Source: Amorphophallus konjac (lineage: Eukaryota > Streptophyta > Magnoliopsida > Alismatales > Araceae). Taken from it: a stretch of DNA of 64,000 nucleotides. Below, in pieces: positions 21,570 through 33,846 of the stretch. The position numbers and the translations under genes were made by a program. The stretch is taken from the NCBI GenBank assembly GCA_022559845.1, contig CM040118.1, forward strand, positions 263,151,519 through 263,215,518. Reading direction: 5' to 3'. Position 1 is the first letter of the stretch. Each line of letters starts with the position of its first letter. A model generated the notes under the pieces. That model searched no databases. It had not been told where the DNA came from and saw only the letters and a list, made by a program, of their open reading frames with translations.

Positions 21570-24306
21570 TGATGTGACACGACCCCTCGGACTTAAATTT
21601 GCAAGCAACACAACGATTTAGGCAACGTGACACAAGCGGACTCACTCGCGTTGGCACACTCGGGTCCGTAGGAGGACCGGCGATGGCGGTGAGGGTCCGG
21701 GGTTGAACCTTAATGTTCCAAGGGTATGGCCAGCTAAGGTTGGACCCCAATGGGCCAGGGATGCCCCAATTCTGTGGGCGGCTAGCACGCCACGGGCGTA
21801 GGATGTAACGGCTCTCTCACAACTCGCTCTGCGGCGGACACTCGAATTGATGGTTTTGGATCGGGCGCTCGCCTCACCATCGACGGGCAACTAAAAATGA
21901 TACTAAGCTAAGCAATGGTAATAAACCAGCAAAGAAGAGTGGCCAGAAGCTCACCTGATCGGCGTGAGGACGTCGATCCCGACCGGAGATGAGGGCGAGC
22001 GGGGAAGCGTGGGCTACCCGCACGCCGCGCCGATGATGCTTGAATCTTGTTTAGTTAATTACAATCACTACACCTCGCGCAGGAGGGTGACCTCGGGGAA
22101 GGGATGATCAAATACAATCAAACACTACCTCCACACAGGGAGGGGCGGTAAGCCGGCCAGGCGGGGACGGGAAAACCGTCAGAGAACGGAAGAAGGAAGC
22201 CGAAGTTGTTTCCACTTGCAGGCTGTGATGACTGACAGCCAGACGGTCCCGGGGCTGTAGATCACGTTCCTGAATTTCTCTGGAGGCGAGACCAGCGTGG
22301 GGATCTTCGTATCTGGCGCGCGGATGGCTCCGAATTTTCTCGATTTCTTCTACTGCAGCTGCTGGTCCGGGTCAAGCTTCGAACAGGGTGGCAGAATTTG
22401 GCCGCAGCAACTACCTGATATGAACAGTGACTTGCAGCAGCTACACCGGCCGCTCCCGACCTCTGAATCATAAGCCGTTGGAGTTGCTGGAATTGTGGTC
22501 GAGTCTACTTCGCAGCGAAACTAACGGGGAAGCTGGATGAGGTCAGAGGAGATCAGGGGACCCGAGACGGTGCCGGCAAGTCGTAGCAGACTTGGGGAAG
22601 CAGTGTGGAGCAGTCGGAGGAGAAACTTGATAACTCTGTCCCACGGAACCTAAATGTAGTTCCGTTTCCTGATCCTGGAAGAGGACAGGACGTGGGAGAA
22701 CTTTTATGCAGAAACCTCGGCTTGGTTCTGCAAGGGTCCGCCGTGGCATAGCTTTCTTTCAGGTTCAGGTACTTGGTGGCAGTAACTCGACAGCAGCTAC
22801 CTGATACGAACAGTGACTTGCAGAAGCTATCCTGGCCGCTCCCGAGCTCTGAATCACGAGCCACCAAAATTTCTGGAACCGTGGTTGAGCCCTCTTCGCA
22901 GCAAAACTAGTGGGGCAGTCGTCTGATGTCGGTGAGGACAGGGAGACTCAGAAGAGTGGAGGTAGGTCGCCGCAGACTGTGGGAGGCAGGCCCGACCAAC
23001 CGAGGGAGGAAAATGAGAACTCCGGCCTCCTGATGCCGAACGCAGTTCCGCTTCTTGATCCTGGTAGAGGACTAGAGGAAGAAGAACTTTGAAGAAGGGC
23101 TCGTAGTCTGAATCTTCCGTCGTTTGTCGTGGTATAGCTCCAAGTCGGGTTCTGGTACTCTGCAGGGGAGATCTGCGCAGCCGAGGGAGAATGGGCACCA
23201 CGAACTGTAGCGACGTCGGAATGGGATGATTCCACCTCGCCTGCGAAGTTGACTTGGAGATCTTTCCGACGATGTTGGCCACGCCCCCAGTAGCTCCGGG
23301 ATGAGGTCGTGGGCGGCGCTGCAACAGGGGGGGCGGTTCTGCAGAACTGCGGCTGCTCACTAGTATATAGAAAATGGGGTAGATGGGGTGGGAGATGGGG
23401 TGGATGTGTGTGGGGGGCGACCCCGGGCTGTGTGGGGGTCTGGTATAGGGTGATCTAAGGTGTGGGAGAGGCAGAATGGGGGCTGGAAGATGGTCTAGCA
23501 GGTAGAGGAAGGGGGAGCTGCGAATTTGGGCTGGGATAGAGAGAGAGGGAGATCTCTCTCCTTTGGTTTGAATGAGAGGTTAATGGGGTTTAATGTTGTT
23601 TTGGGAAGGGGAAGGGTTGTGTTGGGGAGAGGGAGGGGTGCTTGGGAGAAGGGATTCTCCCTTGGGAAAATGAAAGGTTGTATGGGGAAGGGGAAAGGTT
23701 GCTTGGGAGGAGGGAGAGGTGCCTAGGAGAAGGGGATTCCACCTAGGGGTTGGAGGGGACTTAAATGGGAGGTATGGGGAAGGGGGAGGGGTCTTAATTA
23801 GAGGTGAATAGGGAGGAGAGAGAGTGAATTTCAAATTTGGGGTGGGGAGGAGAGAGAATGGGGTTCACCCCCTTTAGAGAGAGAGAGAAGAAGAGAGAGA
23901 GAGAGCTAGAGAGAGAGAGAGAAGCACAAATCTCGTGGCAACTTTTTTTTATCAAATATTCATTAGCTTACAACTGAGGGATTGGGGTCCTATTTATAGG
24001 AAACCCACTTTTACATATAAGACCCTGACTTTTAACATACTAACAGATAACCAAGGAAGGGGGGGTGCGCCCATGGGCCTAGCCCAAAGAAATAGGCCCA
24101 ATAGCAAGCACCATAGCCTGATGAGACTCGAACTTAGGGAAATGACTTAATAACCTAGGTACAAGACTCAAATAAAAGGCAAATTACATGAGTAGAAAAT
24201 GAAAGTTACATCATAGGACTCGAAATAACGTGGTGAACAAGATGTAGCTTAGGCGGCGAGTATCGGGATCCTCGATCATATGAAATTGCTGGTGATGTCC
24301 TCATCA
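21570..24306 (-). repeat. 5' LTR of the TR-GAG-type element
   Basis: 2,737 bp and, by eye, a few percent or less different from the left LTR, with the same internal duplication, TATA palindrome (23989-24000) and GA tract. In element sense it starts TGATGAGGACATCACC and ends GGTCGTGTCACATCA. Confidence 0.92.
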
Positions 24307-24311
24307 CTTCA
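24307..24311. repeat. target duplication CTTCA, right
   Basis: Matches 16085-16089. From 24312 the host gypsy sequence resumes at the exact point where it stopped. Confidence 0.9.
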
Positions 24312-25291
24312 TCATCTAAAATAGCATTAAGACTAGCCTACCTCTTACGTCCGCCACCGGAAGGTTGATCTTTCATAAGAGGGCAGTCTGGCATGCGATG
24401 TTCCCGGCTGCCGCAACGTAGACAAGTGCCAAGGCACTCCCAACATTCTTCAGCCAAATGATCGAACTTCTCACAAAAAGTACAGGCCGTAGTGACCTGC
24501 TTGTCTTCTTCCTTGACTTTCTTATTTTTGTGGTAGCCACTACCACTCCCATTCCGGGATCTCTTCTTGCTATCACGGGATTTGTAGGGTTTTGTGATGT
24601 TAAACTTGCCTTTCTTATCACGTCGATCTGATCTTCGGCTTGGTTCTCCGCCTTTGCCTTTTAATTTTTTGACCTTCTCTAAGGCCCTTTCACACAGATA
24701 TGCCCGTTGGACCATCTTCGCATAAGTACGGATATTTTGAGTCCCGAGTTGCTGAATAAAATTGGGTCTTAACCCATCCATGAACCGATTAGCCTTTACT
24801 AAGTCGGTACTGACCAGATGAGGAGCATATGGCGCCAGCCTGGTAAACTGAAGCTCATATTCAGCCATCGTCAACATGCCCTGGCGCAGAGAAGCGGATT
24901 CCATAGCCTTCCGCTCTTTGACGTGCTCAGAAAAATATTTGGCACGGAATAGCGTAAGAAAGCCTTCCCATGTATGGGGTGCATCTGTTGGCGTTGCCGG
25001 AACCGACTTCCACCATGTACGTGCATCTTTGATTAGTTGAAAAGCGGCAAGACGCACTTTCTCTTGGTCAGCACATTGCATGACCTCGAATATACGGTTC
25101 ATCTCATGTATCCAGTTCTCAGCTTCGTCTGGATTAGAAGAACCATAGAATCGTGGAGCGTTTAGACTCCGAAAATTATGATGCAAATCTCCAGCTCTTG
25201 CCCCTACGCCTACTTGGGCCATAGTTTGTAAGGCTTGGGTGAGACCCACAATAGTCTGCTGCATACCGTTCCAATCCACACGATAGGCCAT
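24312..25291 (-). pseudogene. Tekay-like gag, internal 1
   Basis: Begins with ATG at 25291 (MAYRVDWNGMQQ). The Gag domain is FYGSSNPDEAENWIHEMNRIFEVMQC...FQLIKDARTWWKSV (about residues 50-110). It is followed by a basic linker and two CX2CX4HX4C zinc knuckles, CTFCEKFDHLAEEC and [14 protein letters not shown]. The frame stops with TAG at 24340-24338, where internal 2 has CAG (Gln), so gag no longer reads into protease. Otherwise the frame is open for 317 residues. The same frame continues beyond the nested element at 16089. Confidence 0.92.
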
Positions 25292-25519
25292 TGTGAAAAT
25301 AAGGTACCAGAGAGAAATAACAATTAGTTAATTCCCATAAAATTAAAAAGAGATTCATCTAGAGCTAATTTACTATCTCAACCTGAGCTCTACCCAATTC
25401 TCATGTAGGTGGGAAATTTCTCCCTTAGTTCATAGATTTGGGTCCTTAAATCTTGGACTTATCCTATGACTTGTCTTTCTCCCTAAGTCCTTAGACTTAG
25501 TTTCTGATACCAACTTAAC
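25292..25519 (-). promoter_or_regulatory. leader and primer-binding site, internal 1
   Basis: Minus strand: 5' LTR end, a 7-base spacer (GTTAAGT), then TGGTATCAGAA (25512-25502), an initiator-Met primer site with the final GC changed. Just before the gag ATG the minus strand reads TTAACTAAT followed by a pyrimidine run to TTTTCAC, like a branch point and splice acceptor whose AG is missing. Confidence 0.75.
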
Positions 25520-28500
25520 TATCACGTCCCGAGATTATGCAGCGGAAACAATTGGGAACACGAATAGCCGTCATGGTAAGCCTCTTGCAAGCAAGAATAA
25601 TCAGAGCGCGAAAATAATCACACAAAAGTAGTTACACAATAATTAACTCAAACCTTCACTTTATTAATAATATCAACCATAATTCAAATACATTAGACAT
25701 TGAATTTCTTAAATTTGCTAGACTCAATAGGAGAAAATTACATAGACTCAATATAGACATTTTGGACTTCCTAAGTCTTCACTCTTTAATCGCTCTCGGA
25801 CCCATCACTGGAATGACCTGAATCCGAATCTGACCTACTGGTACTTCTTGAAAAGATTGGAAAATAGGTAATGAGCACACTTGCCTAGTAGGTATCGTCG
25901 CATCAACATTAAGGGAATGTTAAAGTGATTAATGTCTTAGCTCTAAAGAACAAGATAAAATCATACAGATACGATAAATCACGTGAGTACAACCAAAGTA
26001 ACAAGACATTATCATGTTTGAGATACGAGACAATGATTGAACTAGTATAATCAAGCAAGAATGTAACAATGGCCTTTCATGAACAAGAATGTAACAAGAA
26101 TGTACTAGCAAGTCATGTAACAAGCACTTAAGTACTTTTTGCTAAATAGCAAGTACTTCATGTATCAAGTCCGTGTAATCCATGGATTTTCACTTATTTA
26201 TAAAGAAAGTACTCCCAGCGTAATGCGACGCCAGTAGCAACATACCCCATGCTTTATATAGTATGTTTCCGACAATCAACCGAGAGGACTAGCATAGAGC
26301 CCTTGAACATAATCAGTGCTCGAACTGCATCTTCAAGTATAAATAAAGCTACTTCCACGTATATAACAATAAAGTTTTGCCATATAAGTAACAAGTTCAA
26401 TAATGCTCTTCAAGACACAATATCAATAAAAGAATGCTCAAAATATGAATATGAGGGTTCAAGAAATGCATTAATAACTAGGTTATGCCATGGAAATAAA
26501 TCGACAGCATAACGGTACATTCCTTAACTTTCAAAAATTACTTAAATATATTTGAAATAGTGTGATAGGTTCTAGATAATCAATTGGACTATCTAAGATC
26601 ATAGGAATATTAACCCTTGGATCAAACCTCGGGTTAACTGTACTTAGGAAAATAGCGGTCGTTTACTTGGCCGTTTCATGAGGAAAGCGGTCTAGTTCTG
26701 GACCGTTAATGACCAGACTGTTCGATATTTAAAACAGATTATCTAGAATCTTTAGCAGTCAAATGAAGAACCGTCTAGGATCCATTAGCGGTCTAGTGAA
26801 GGGCCGCTAGAAGGCTATGGCAGTCAACAAGAAGGCCGCTAAGTTCCAAAAATATAAAACACCGGTATAAGTGCTTTCTAGACAATGAGTTTTAATGGTG
26901 CAACCAACTCGGCATCCTGGAGGGAATCCGAGGCTCACGGAGAATTACAGAGGCCTTGAAACAAGATTTCCTAGTCTGTTGGCAGGAATATCCAAAGGAG
27001 AGGTTATCAAGTCCAAGATTGTGTGCCTAATGTGCATAGGTGTAACTAATGGTCATATACCGGGATATATGCCATGTACTTATGAAAATGACTTTGTAGA
27101 TGAGAAGAGAATACATAAGGAATCCATAGTGAACTACATTCATCTTACTTTTGGAATATGCTTTTAATACAAAGTATATGATTTTGGGCAAGAAATTAAC
27201 TTATGTTTAAAATAATTTCTAAATGCGTAAGAAACATGAAATCTACTAGAAATCTCTGTATATACATAAACAATGCCAGTAACATGGATAAAACTTAACT
27301 AACTGGGTTTATCATATAAGAGATAGGGTGATTCTGCATTAGGTTTCGGATTAACCAAAAATACAGAACTCAGAGTTGTAAATGGTCTAATATACGGCCG
27401 TTTGTAGGGGCTAAGCGGTCTATCGTAAGTGCACTTATAGTTTTATGACAGTGAAATCGCAGGAACACAAACGGTCTATATAGGGGCCGCTAATCCTTGA
27501 TAAGCGGTTTATCGTAGGGCCGCTAACCAATTCCTGGCGGTTTATTATTAGGCTGCTTGTCTTCTATTTATAAAAACTAAATATGTGCAACTAGATGCTA
27601 ACTAAAACACATCATGTCTGGAAATCAACATATATAAATTTCACAGCATGATAGAACAGACATAATATGCGTGGGTTCCATGTATTGGAACAAGAGAATT
27701 CCTTTTTATTTCTTTAGGGTTAGGATTTATGCATGAACATTACACTAGAGACATAGACTCAAAGAAAACATGAAATTCTCGGTCTATAATGCATGAAATC
27801 AAGTGCAACAAGAGGGCTTTTAATTCTAGAATGATGTTTTAGCCGTTCATGAGATGACCTACCTCTGTCCTGGGCCGTTGACTTCGAATTTAAGCCTAGA
27901 AGTTAACCCTAGTTTCCTGCACTTCTTGTGCTAAAATAGCAACTTCACGACCTAATATCTCTTGATCCTCCTGACCTAAGTACGTGAAATTTGGAGGGTA
28001 ATAAGAAGATACAAAGGAGAACAAAAAATTCTAAAGGTGCAACTTCTAAATACCTCATTTTGGGTTCCTAATCTCCTGATCTTCACTGGTCAGTTGCTCA
28101 ATTTCCTGGGCCATTTGTATGAAACCCGCAACTTTAGACGCCTCTAACTCCCGGTGTGCTCGATCTCCTAGCACGAAATTTTTGGAGGATTTAGATCTAT
28201 ATATTGTGAACAAAAACCTTTAAAGAACCTACTTGAATTAAAGCCATCTTACCTTAGTTTCACGCCAGCCAAACATAGGGGTCGCGTAAGTGAAACCTAG
28301 AGTCTATTTATAGGGTTTTGCTAGGGTTTTGGAGATTAGAATGATGCTAGAGTCCTTATTAACTTTAGGTCGACCTCTGAGAGTCCAAAATATGTCTACA
28401 AGTCTAAAAACCTCGGTCTCTAGAATTTACAATGCCAAAAATTCCATCTTTTTGTTCTTTCTTTTACTCATGGAATCAGCAGAGATGTAGCAGTCGATTG

Positions 28501-28876
28501 TGAGAGCGTTTAGGGATGTAGGCGGTCTTACGATAGACCGCTTACGGTCTGCGCGCCAAATTTGAATTCAATTCAAATTCTTTTTCTTATTTATCCATTT
28601 ATTTATCTAAATAGGGAGTATTTATCTCCTATATTTTGTAAATAACTAATTAGGCTTCTAGAATGTGGGCCAAACTTCATGGGCTTGGTCCTTAAGTCCT
28701 TTGGGCTTTATTTAAATAGGCTAGGTTAATTGGTTATCATACTTGGGCCTTAATAATAATTTATTTAACCCAGAAATTCATTTATTAAGCTATTTTGGGC
28801 TTCAAAAAATCTTATAAATTCTTGAAAAATTCTTAAATACTTCAGAATTATTTTATAAAATTTCCGGGGCAATACA
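25520..28876 (-). repeat. LTR2, shared by both units of the compound element
   Basis: 3,357 bp, serving as 5' LTR for internal 1 and 3' LTR for internal 2. There is no target duplication at either edge: a primer site adjoins on the left and a polypurine tract on the right. Its first bases on the plus strand are TATCACGTCCC, two transitions away from TGTCACGCCCC in LTR1 and LTR3. The hairpin units (26654-28549), TATA (28305-28313) and acidic tail (25786-25851) are all present. Confidence 0.93.
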
Positions 28877-31800
28877 CCCTCCCCCACTTAAGAGAATTTG
28901 GTCCCCAAATTCAATGTATGGATTATATCGAGAGTGTACTTAGAGTTAAATAATTTTGAAAATCTTTTGCGCATAGCTTCTTCGGTCTCCCATGTTGCTT
29001 CATGTGGACACAACTTGGTCCATTGGACTTTGACCATCGGTTTATTTTTATTTCGCAGTTGATGAACCTCTTGTTCAATGATCCTTATTGGCTTTTGCTC
29101 ATATGTCAAGTCCTTTTTGATCTCCAAATTGTCGTAAGTGATGACATGGAAAGGATCAGGTACATACTTATTGAGCATTGAGACGTGAAATACATCATGG
29201 ACTTCTACTAATTGAGGGGGCAAAGCAATACGATATGCAACTCCACCAACCCTTTCGAGAATTTCAAAGGGGCCAATGAATCTTGGAGTAAGCTTGCCTT
29301 TGATTCCAAATCTTCGAATACCTCAACCTGGAGAAACCTTGAGAAATACATGGTCTCCTACTTGAAATTCCAGGTCGTGCCTTCGATTATCAGCATACGA
29401 TTTCTGCCTGTCTTGTGCCATTTGAAGTATTTCTCGAATGAGTTTTACCTACTCGGTAGTATCCCTAATAATGTCATGATCGAGAAATTGCCTTTCTCCT
29501 GCTTCATTCCAGCAAATAGGTGAACGACAGCTTCTGCCATATAAAGCTTCAAACGGTGCCATTTGAATACTAGCTTGATAGCTATTGTTGTATGCGAATT
29601 CTACCAGAGGCAAGTGATCATGCCAACTTCCTCCAAAATCAATAGCACAAGTCCTGAGCATATCTTCCACCACTTGATTTGTCCTTTCTGTTAGACCATC
29701 CGTTTGTGTATGTAATGCCGTGCTAAAGTTCAGTCAGGTCCCTAAGGAATGTTGTAGACCCTTCCAGAATTATGATGTAAATCGAGGATCTCGGTCAGAT
29801 ATGATGCTGACGAGGACATCGTGTAATTTGATAATTTCTCTCATGTATAATGCTTCTAGTACATCCACAGACCATCGACTTTTGATCGGTAGAAAATGTG
29901 CAGACTTAGTCAATCGGTCTATGATCACCCATATACCATCGTGTCCTCCTCTTTTCTTAGGTAAACCCATGATGAAATCCATCCCTATACTTTCCCACTT
30001 CCACTCGGGAATATTTAAGGGGTGTAATTTACCTGCGGGTTTTAAATGTTCTGCCTTGACCTGTTGACAAGTGAGACAGCGGGACACAAAATCTGCTAAC
30101 TCTCTCTTCATGTTGGGCCACCAAAAGTTTCTTTTCAAATCTTGATATATCTTGGTAGCACCAGGATGAACAGCATACCTTGACTTATGTGCCTCTTCCA
30201 TGATTAATTTCTTAGTATCATTATGATTTGGCACGCAAATCCTACTTTTAAATAGTAGTCTTCCATCATTTGAGATAGAAAATTCTGGTCTGTGATCAAT
30301 ATTATCCTTGATCTCCATCAATGCAGGGTCATTCTCTTGTAATTTGGCGATATCCTCAATCAATGTAGGTTGAGACCATATATTAGAAATTATACATCCA
30401 TCTCCTTCCCTGTCAATATCAAGATTTAAGTGAGAGAAATCTTTGATAAGACAAGTCATACCTTTCTTGAGGCTTGCTAGAGTTGCCCTTGGTCTTCTAC
30501 TAAGAGCGTCAGCTACAACATTTGCTTTCCCAGGATGATATTGAATTGTGAAGTCGAAGTCCTTGAGATACTCCAACCATCTCCGTTGTCGCATATTTAA
30601 TTCCTTCTGGGTGAAAAGAAATTTCAGACTTTTATGATATGAGAATATAGTGAATTTCTACCCATAAAGATAATGTCACCAAATTTTCAAAGCGAAAATA
30701 ATCGCAGCTAATTCCAGATCATGCACAAGATAATTCTCTTCATGACGTTTCAATTGTCTTGAGGAATAATAAATCACCTTCCCATTTTGCATGAGAACAC
30801 ATCCTAGGCCAATGCCAGATGCATCCGTATAGAGTTCAAATCCACCACCCTCAACGGGCAATGTCAAAATAGAGGCTATGGTGAGGTGATCCTTAAGAGT
30901 TAGAAAACTCTCCTCGCAGTCCTTCAACCATATAAAATGATTTTCTTTTCTTGTAAGTCTAGTCAAAGGAATGGCAATCTTCAAGAAATCCTTAATAAAT
31001 CTCATGTAATAGCCAGCTAGCCCTAGGAAGCTCCTGACTTCTGACACGGTCGTTGGCCGGCTCCAGTTCTTTCCTGCTTCCACCTTAGAAGGATCGACAG
31101 TGATACCTTCCTTTGAAAAAATATGGCCGAGGAATGAGACTTCCTTTAGTCAAAACTCGCACTTTCTAAGCTTTGCATAGAGTTTGTGTTCTCTTAGTGC
31201 CTGCAAGGCTATTCTTTAGTGCTCTTCATGTTCTTCCTTTGGTTTGGAGTATATAAGGATGTCATTAATGAAGACGACTACAAACTGGTCAAGATAAGAC
31301 TGGAAGACATTATTCATAAGTTGCATGAATGCTGCCGGGGCATTAGTTAACCCGAACGTCATTACAACAAACTCATAGTGGCCATAACGGCTCCTGAAGG
31401 CAGTTTTGTATATGTCATCTTCCTTGATCCTGAGCTGGTGATACCCTGGCCTGAGGTCAATCTTGGAAAAATATTCTGCTACTGAAAGCTGATCAAAGAG
31501 TTCATCGATATGCGGTAACGGATATTTGTTTTTGATAGTTAGCTGGTTCAGTCGCCAGTAATCGATACATAGCCTGAGAGATCCATCTTTATTTTTGACA
31601 AATAGAACTGGCGCACCCCAAGGAGATGTGCTAGGTCAAATGAATCTCTTGTCCAATAACTCCTGAAGTTGTTTCTTCAATTTCTTAAGTTCTGTGGGGG
31701 ACATCTTGTAGGGAGCTATTGAAACAGGTGTTGCTCCAGGAATGAGTTCAATGGAGAAGTTTACTTCCCTTTCGGGTGGTAAACTGGGTAAATCTGATGG

Positions 31801-32054
31801 AAATACATCAGGAAACTCATTTACGATAGGAATATCTTTTAAGGTAATCTCCTTAGATTCAGTGATAATTACAGAAGCAAGAAAGGCTTCACATCCTTAC
31901 GAGATAAGTTTGCAAGTGTGAAGAGATGAAATAATAGCAGGGTGCTTCCTATATTTGATACCAAAGAAAGAAAATCTTGGAAGACCTGGTTTCCGAAAAG
32001 AGATAATCTTGTTCCGGCAAGTTATGTAGGCATCATGGTCTACAAGCCAATCTA
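28877..32054 (-). pseudogene. Tekay-like pol, internal 2, 3' part (broken)
   Basis: From the nested element leftwards: pro/RT junction, reverse transcriptase, RNase H, integrase and chromodomain-type tail (PMVKVQW...[14 protein letters not shown]), then the polypurine tract (28877-28892). It is more decayed than internal 1. Breaks include TAA at 31897-31899 (Gln), TGA at 31636-31638 (CGA in internal 1), a Trp-to-stop near 31149 and further frame breaks. It shares with internal 1 the F-I-N-D box (Asn codon 31264-31266) and the integrase TGA (29734-29736). The integrase zinc and catalytic region at 29770-30594 is otherwise well preserved (SDRDPRFTS visible). Confidence 0.9.
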
Positions 32055-32059
32055 CACCT
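32055..32059. repeat. target duplication CACCT, left
   Basis: CACCT before TGTTGGAACCC equals CACCT at 42258-42262. Confidence 0.92.
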
Positions 32060-32177
32060 TGTTGGAACCCTAGTTTTGATAATGACTTTCTATGAATCAT
32101 GTTTAGATTAAGGTGTTTAAATCCTACAATTCTATCTGTTTGTATGGTTCATTTAGTGCATTCTATCTCTTAGAATA

Positions 32178-32590
32178 AATCAGAGTCAGTGCATGTGTTG
32201 TATCGCTAAAAATCTAGCTCGGTGCAAGTCTAGTTTTGTTCTGCATTTCACGCATAAGTGCTTGCCTCGGTGCCATTTCTATTTACGCATTCACCAAAGT
32301 CAGTGCATTCAATAGTCGGTGCAATTCTCATCCAGAATGCACTTGTTGAGTCGGCTCATTTCTTATCTCAGTGCAAATCCAACTGAGTGCAAGCTTTGGC
32401 TCGCATCTCTCTTTGTTCTACGTCTTTCTCCCTGCCATCTCGGTGCAAGTTCTTACTTTGACGGGATTTCTTGGCTCGGTGCAAGTTCTGTCTTGCATCT
32501 TCCTTGTCCGTGCATCTCTCGTTTTTGCTCACTTCAACTTGGTGTAACCTCTAGCTCACCTATTAGCAAGTCAGTGCAATGGCTGACTTG
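32178..32590 (+). repeat. array of CTCGGTGCAAG-type motifs
   Basis: About 14 dispersed copies of (A/C)T(C)RGTGCA(A), such as TCAGTGCAT, CTCGGTGCAAG and AGTCGGTGCAATT, mostly 20-45 bp apart. The array is repeated in the 3' LTR (about 40750-41160). Unlike the other families' arrays these are direct, not palindromic. Confidence 0.8.
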
Positions 32591-32714
32591 GTAACTCCTA
32601 CTCAGTACAGTTTATGCTCACTTACTCGCTACGTCGGAAAGACTTGTGCTAAGTAAGTGACAAAATGTTTTTTCCTTTTTCTGACAGTGTGTCTGTGCAT
32701 TCACCAGGTAAATG

Positions 32715-32829
32715 GCACGTGATCCGAGGAAGATAGAGGCCCAGACTATTCCTACATGTGCTCCAACATTTTAGGCGAGAAACGGGGTATCCATACGCCT
32801 AGGGCTCTAGAGCAGACACATATATATAT
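32715..32829 (+). promoter_or_regulatory. LTR promoter: CACGTG box and TATA-like run
   Basis: GCACGTGATCCGAGG at 32715 and TATATATAT at 32821, 106 bp apart. The 3' LTR has the same pair at 41289 and about 41395, and the copia element has it at 7135 and 7238. Confidence 0.65.
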
Positions 32830-33685
32830 GCTAGAGAAAAGGGTTCGATGAAGAGGACGGAGTAGTGTAAAAGAAGAGAAGTGAGAGTAGTGTGTGGATC
32901 AAGAGAGAAAACCAGAGACAAACCACTCCATCAATGAGCAGATAGGAAGCTGAAGCGGAGAGAGATAATGTCCCCACGATCCAAAGAAAAGAAGTACGAC
33001 AGAAGAAAAAGAGAGGTTCTGAGAGCAGAAGGTAGAAAGACTATGAAGTGAAGCAGCGTTAGTATTTACTACAGATATGTTGTTCCTTTTTAAGTGTCTT
33101 CCGGATCAGATCCAAGACATTGTTCTCTTGTGTGAGTAATTCTGTTTGATCTTATTGTCAGCTTTTCGTTGCTGAATCTTGTTTTTGCTTTCATCATACA
33201 TTTCCTTTCAAGCTGTATGTCAGCGACTGTAGAGGTGGATTCCTCTGGATGGCCAAGTTGTATTGCCTAGCGGACGGCGAAGCTATAAGGCCCAACAGTT
33301 GAAGCTGTGAATCAGCGGTTTGTAGGCAAGCTGTGAGGCCCAGCGATTTCAAGCTGTTTGGCAGTAGTAAGCCACACTCTGGTTTAAGTGTGGGGTGGAC
33401 GTAGGTCGGAGGACCGAACCACCTAAAAGTTTCCTTGTCTACCTTGGTTTGGTTGTCCTGCTCCGTTAGATGAATGTATAGGCCGATTTGTCTCTCCATG
33501 TCCTGTGAGTATGCTAGCTGCACATTTTCTGCTTGATTAAGCTCCTCGCTGCCCTTCAGACTCAGAAGAATCTAGTTAGTTCCTGTTTAGCATCTCTGAT
33601 TGACTCAATTGATTTTTAATCAATCAAAATTTCCATAGGATTCATTCAACCCCCCTTTTGAATCTGAGTCTAGCACCTCAACAAT

Positions 33686-33696
33686 TGGTATCAGAG
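33686..33696 (+). promoter_or_regulatory. primer-binding site
   Basis: TGGTATCAGAG, two bases after the 5' LTR, complementary to the 3' end of initiator Met tRNA. The twelfth base departs from the usual C. Confidence 0.88.
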
Positions 33697-33846
33697 AGGG
33701 TTTCTGCACAAAAGGTCTAACAACCTGTAGAGTCGTTCCTTGATTTGGTTTCGGTGCGATCTGATTTGATCTGTCTGTTAGCATTGTTTTTGATTTGATC
33801 TAATTCTAAGCTTTGGTCTTAATTTGATCTGTTTTGTCTTGTTCTT

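Larger units (their letters stand above)
16090..24306 (-). mobile_element. pol-less LTR element with Gag-like ORF (TR-GAG type)
   Basis: An 8.2-kb minus-strand element inserted in the pro region of internal 1. The LTRs are 2,728 and 2,737 bp with perfect terminal inverted repeats TGATG...CATCA and a CTTCA duplication. The initiator-Met primer site lies two bases from the 5' LTR (21556-21567). The 2.75-kb internal region holds one ORF and no protease, reverse transcriptase, RNase H or integrase core. That is the layout called TR-GAG, a terminal-repeat retrotransposon with only a Gag domain. Mobility would need another element's enzymes. Confidence 0.9.
32060..33683 (+). repeat. 5' LTR of non-autonomous Sirevirus-like element
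   Basis: TGTTGGAACCCTAG...ACCTCAACA. It contains a run of YCRGTGCAA motifs (32178-32590), the GCACGTGATCCGAGG box (32715-32729), a TATA-like run (32821-32829) and the GGACGTAGGTCGGAGGACC...GAACCACCTAAA block near 33400 that copia R-U5 regions keep. Confidence 0.95.

Noticed and set aside
32319..32594. 91-residue ORF in the LTR, present again at 40893-41168
   Set aside because: It consists of the translated CTCGGTGCAAG motif array, with overlapping frames on both strands; not a conserved protein.
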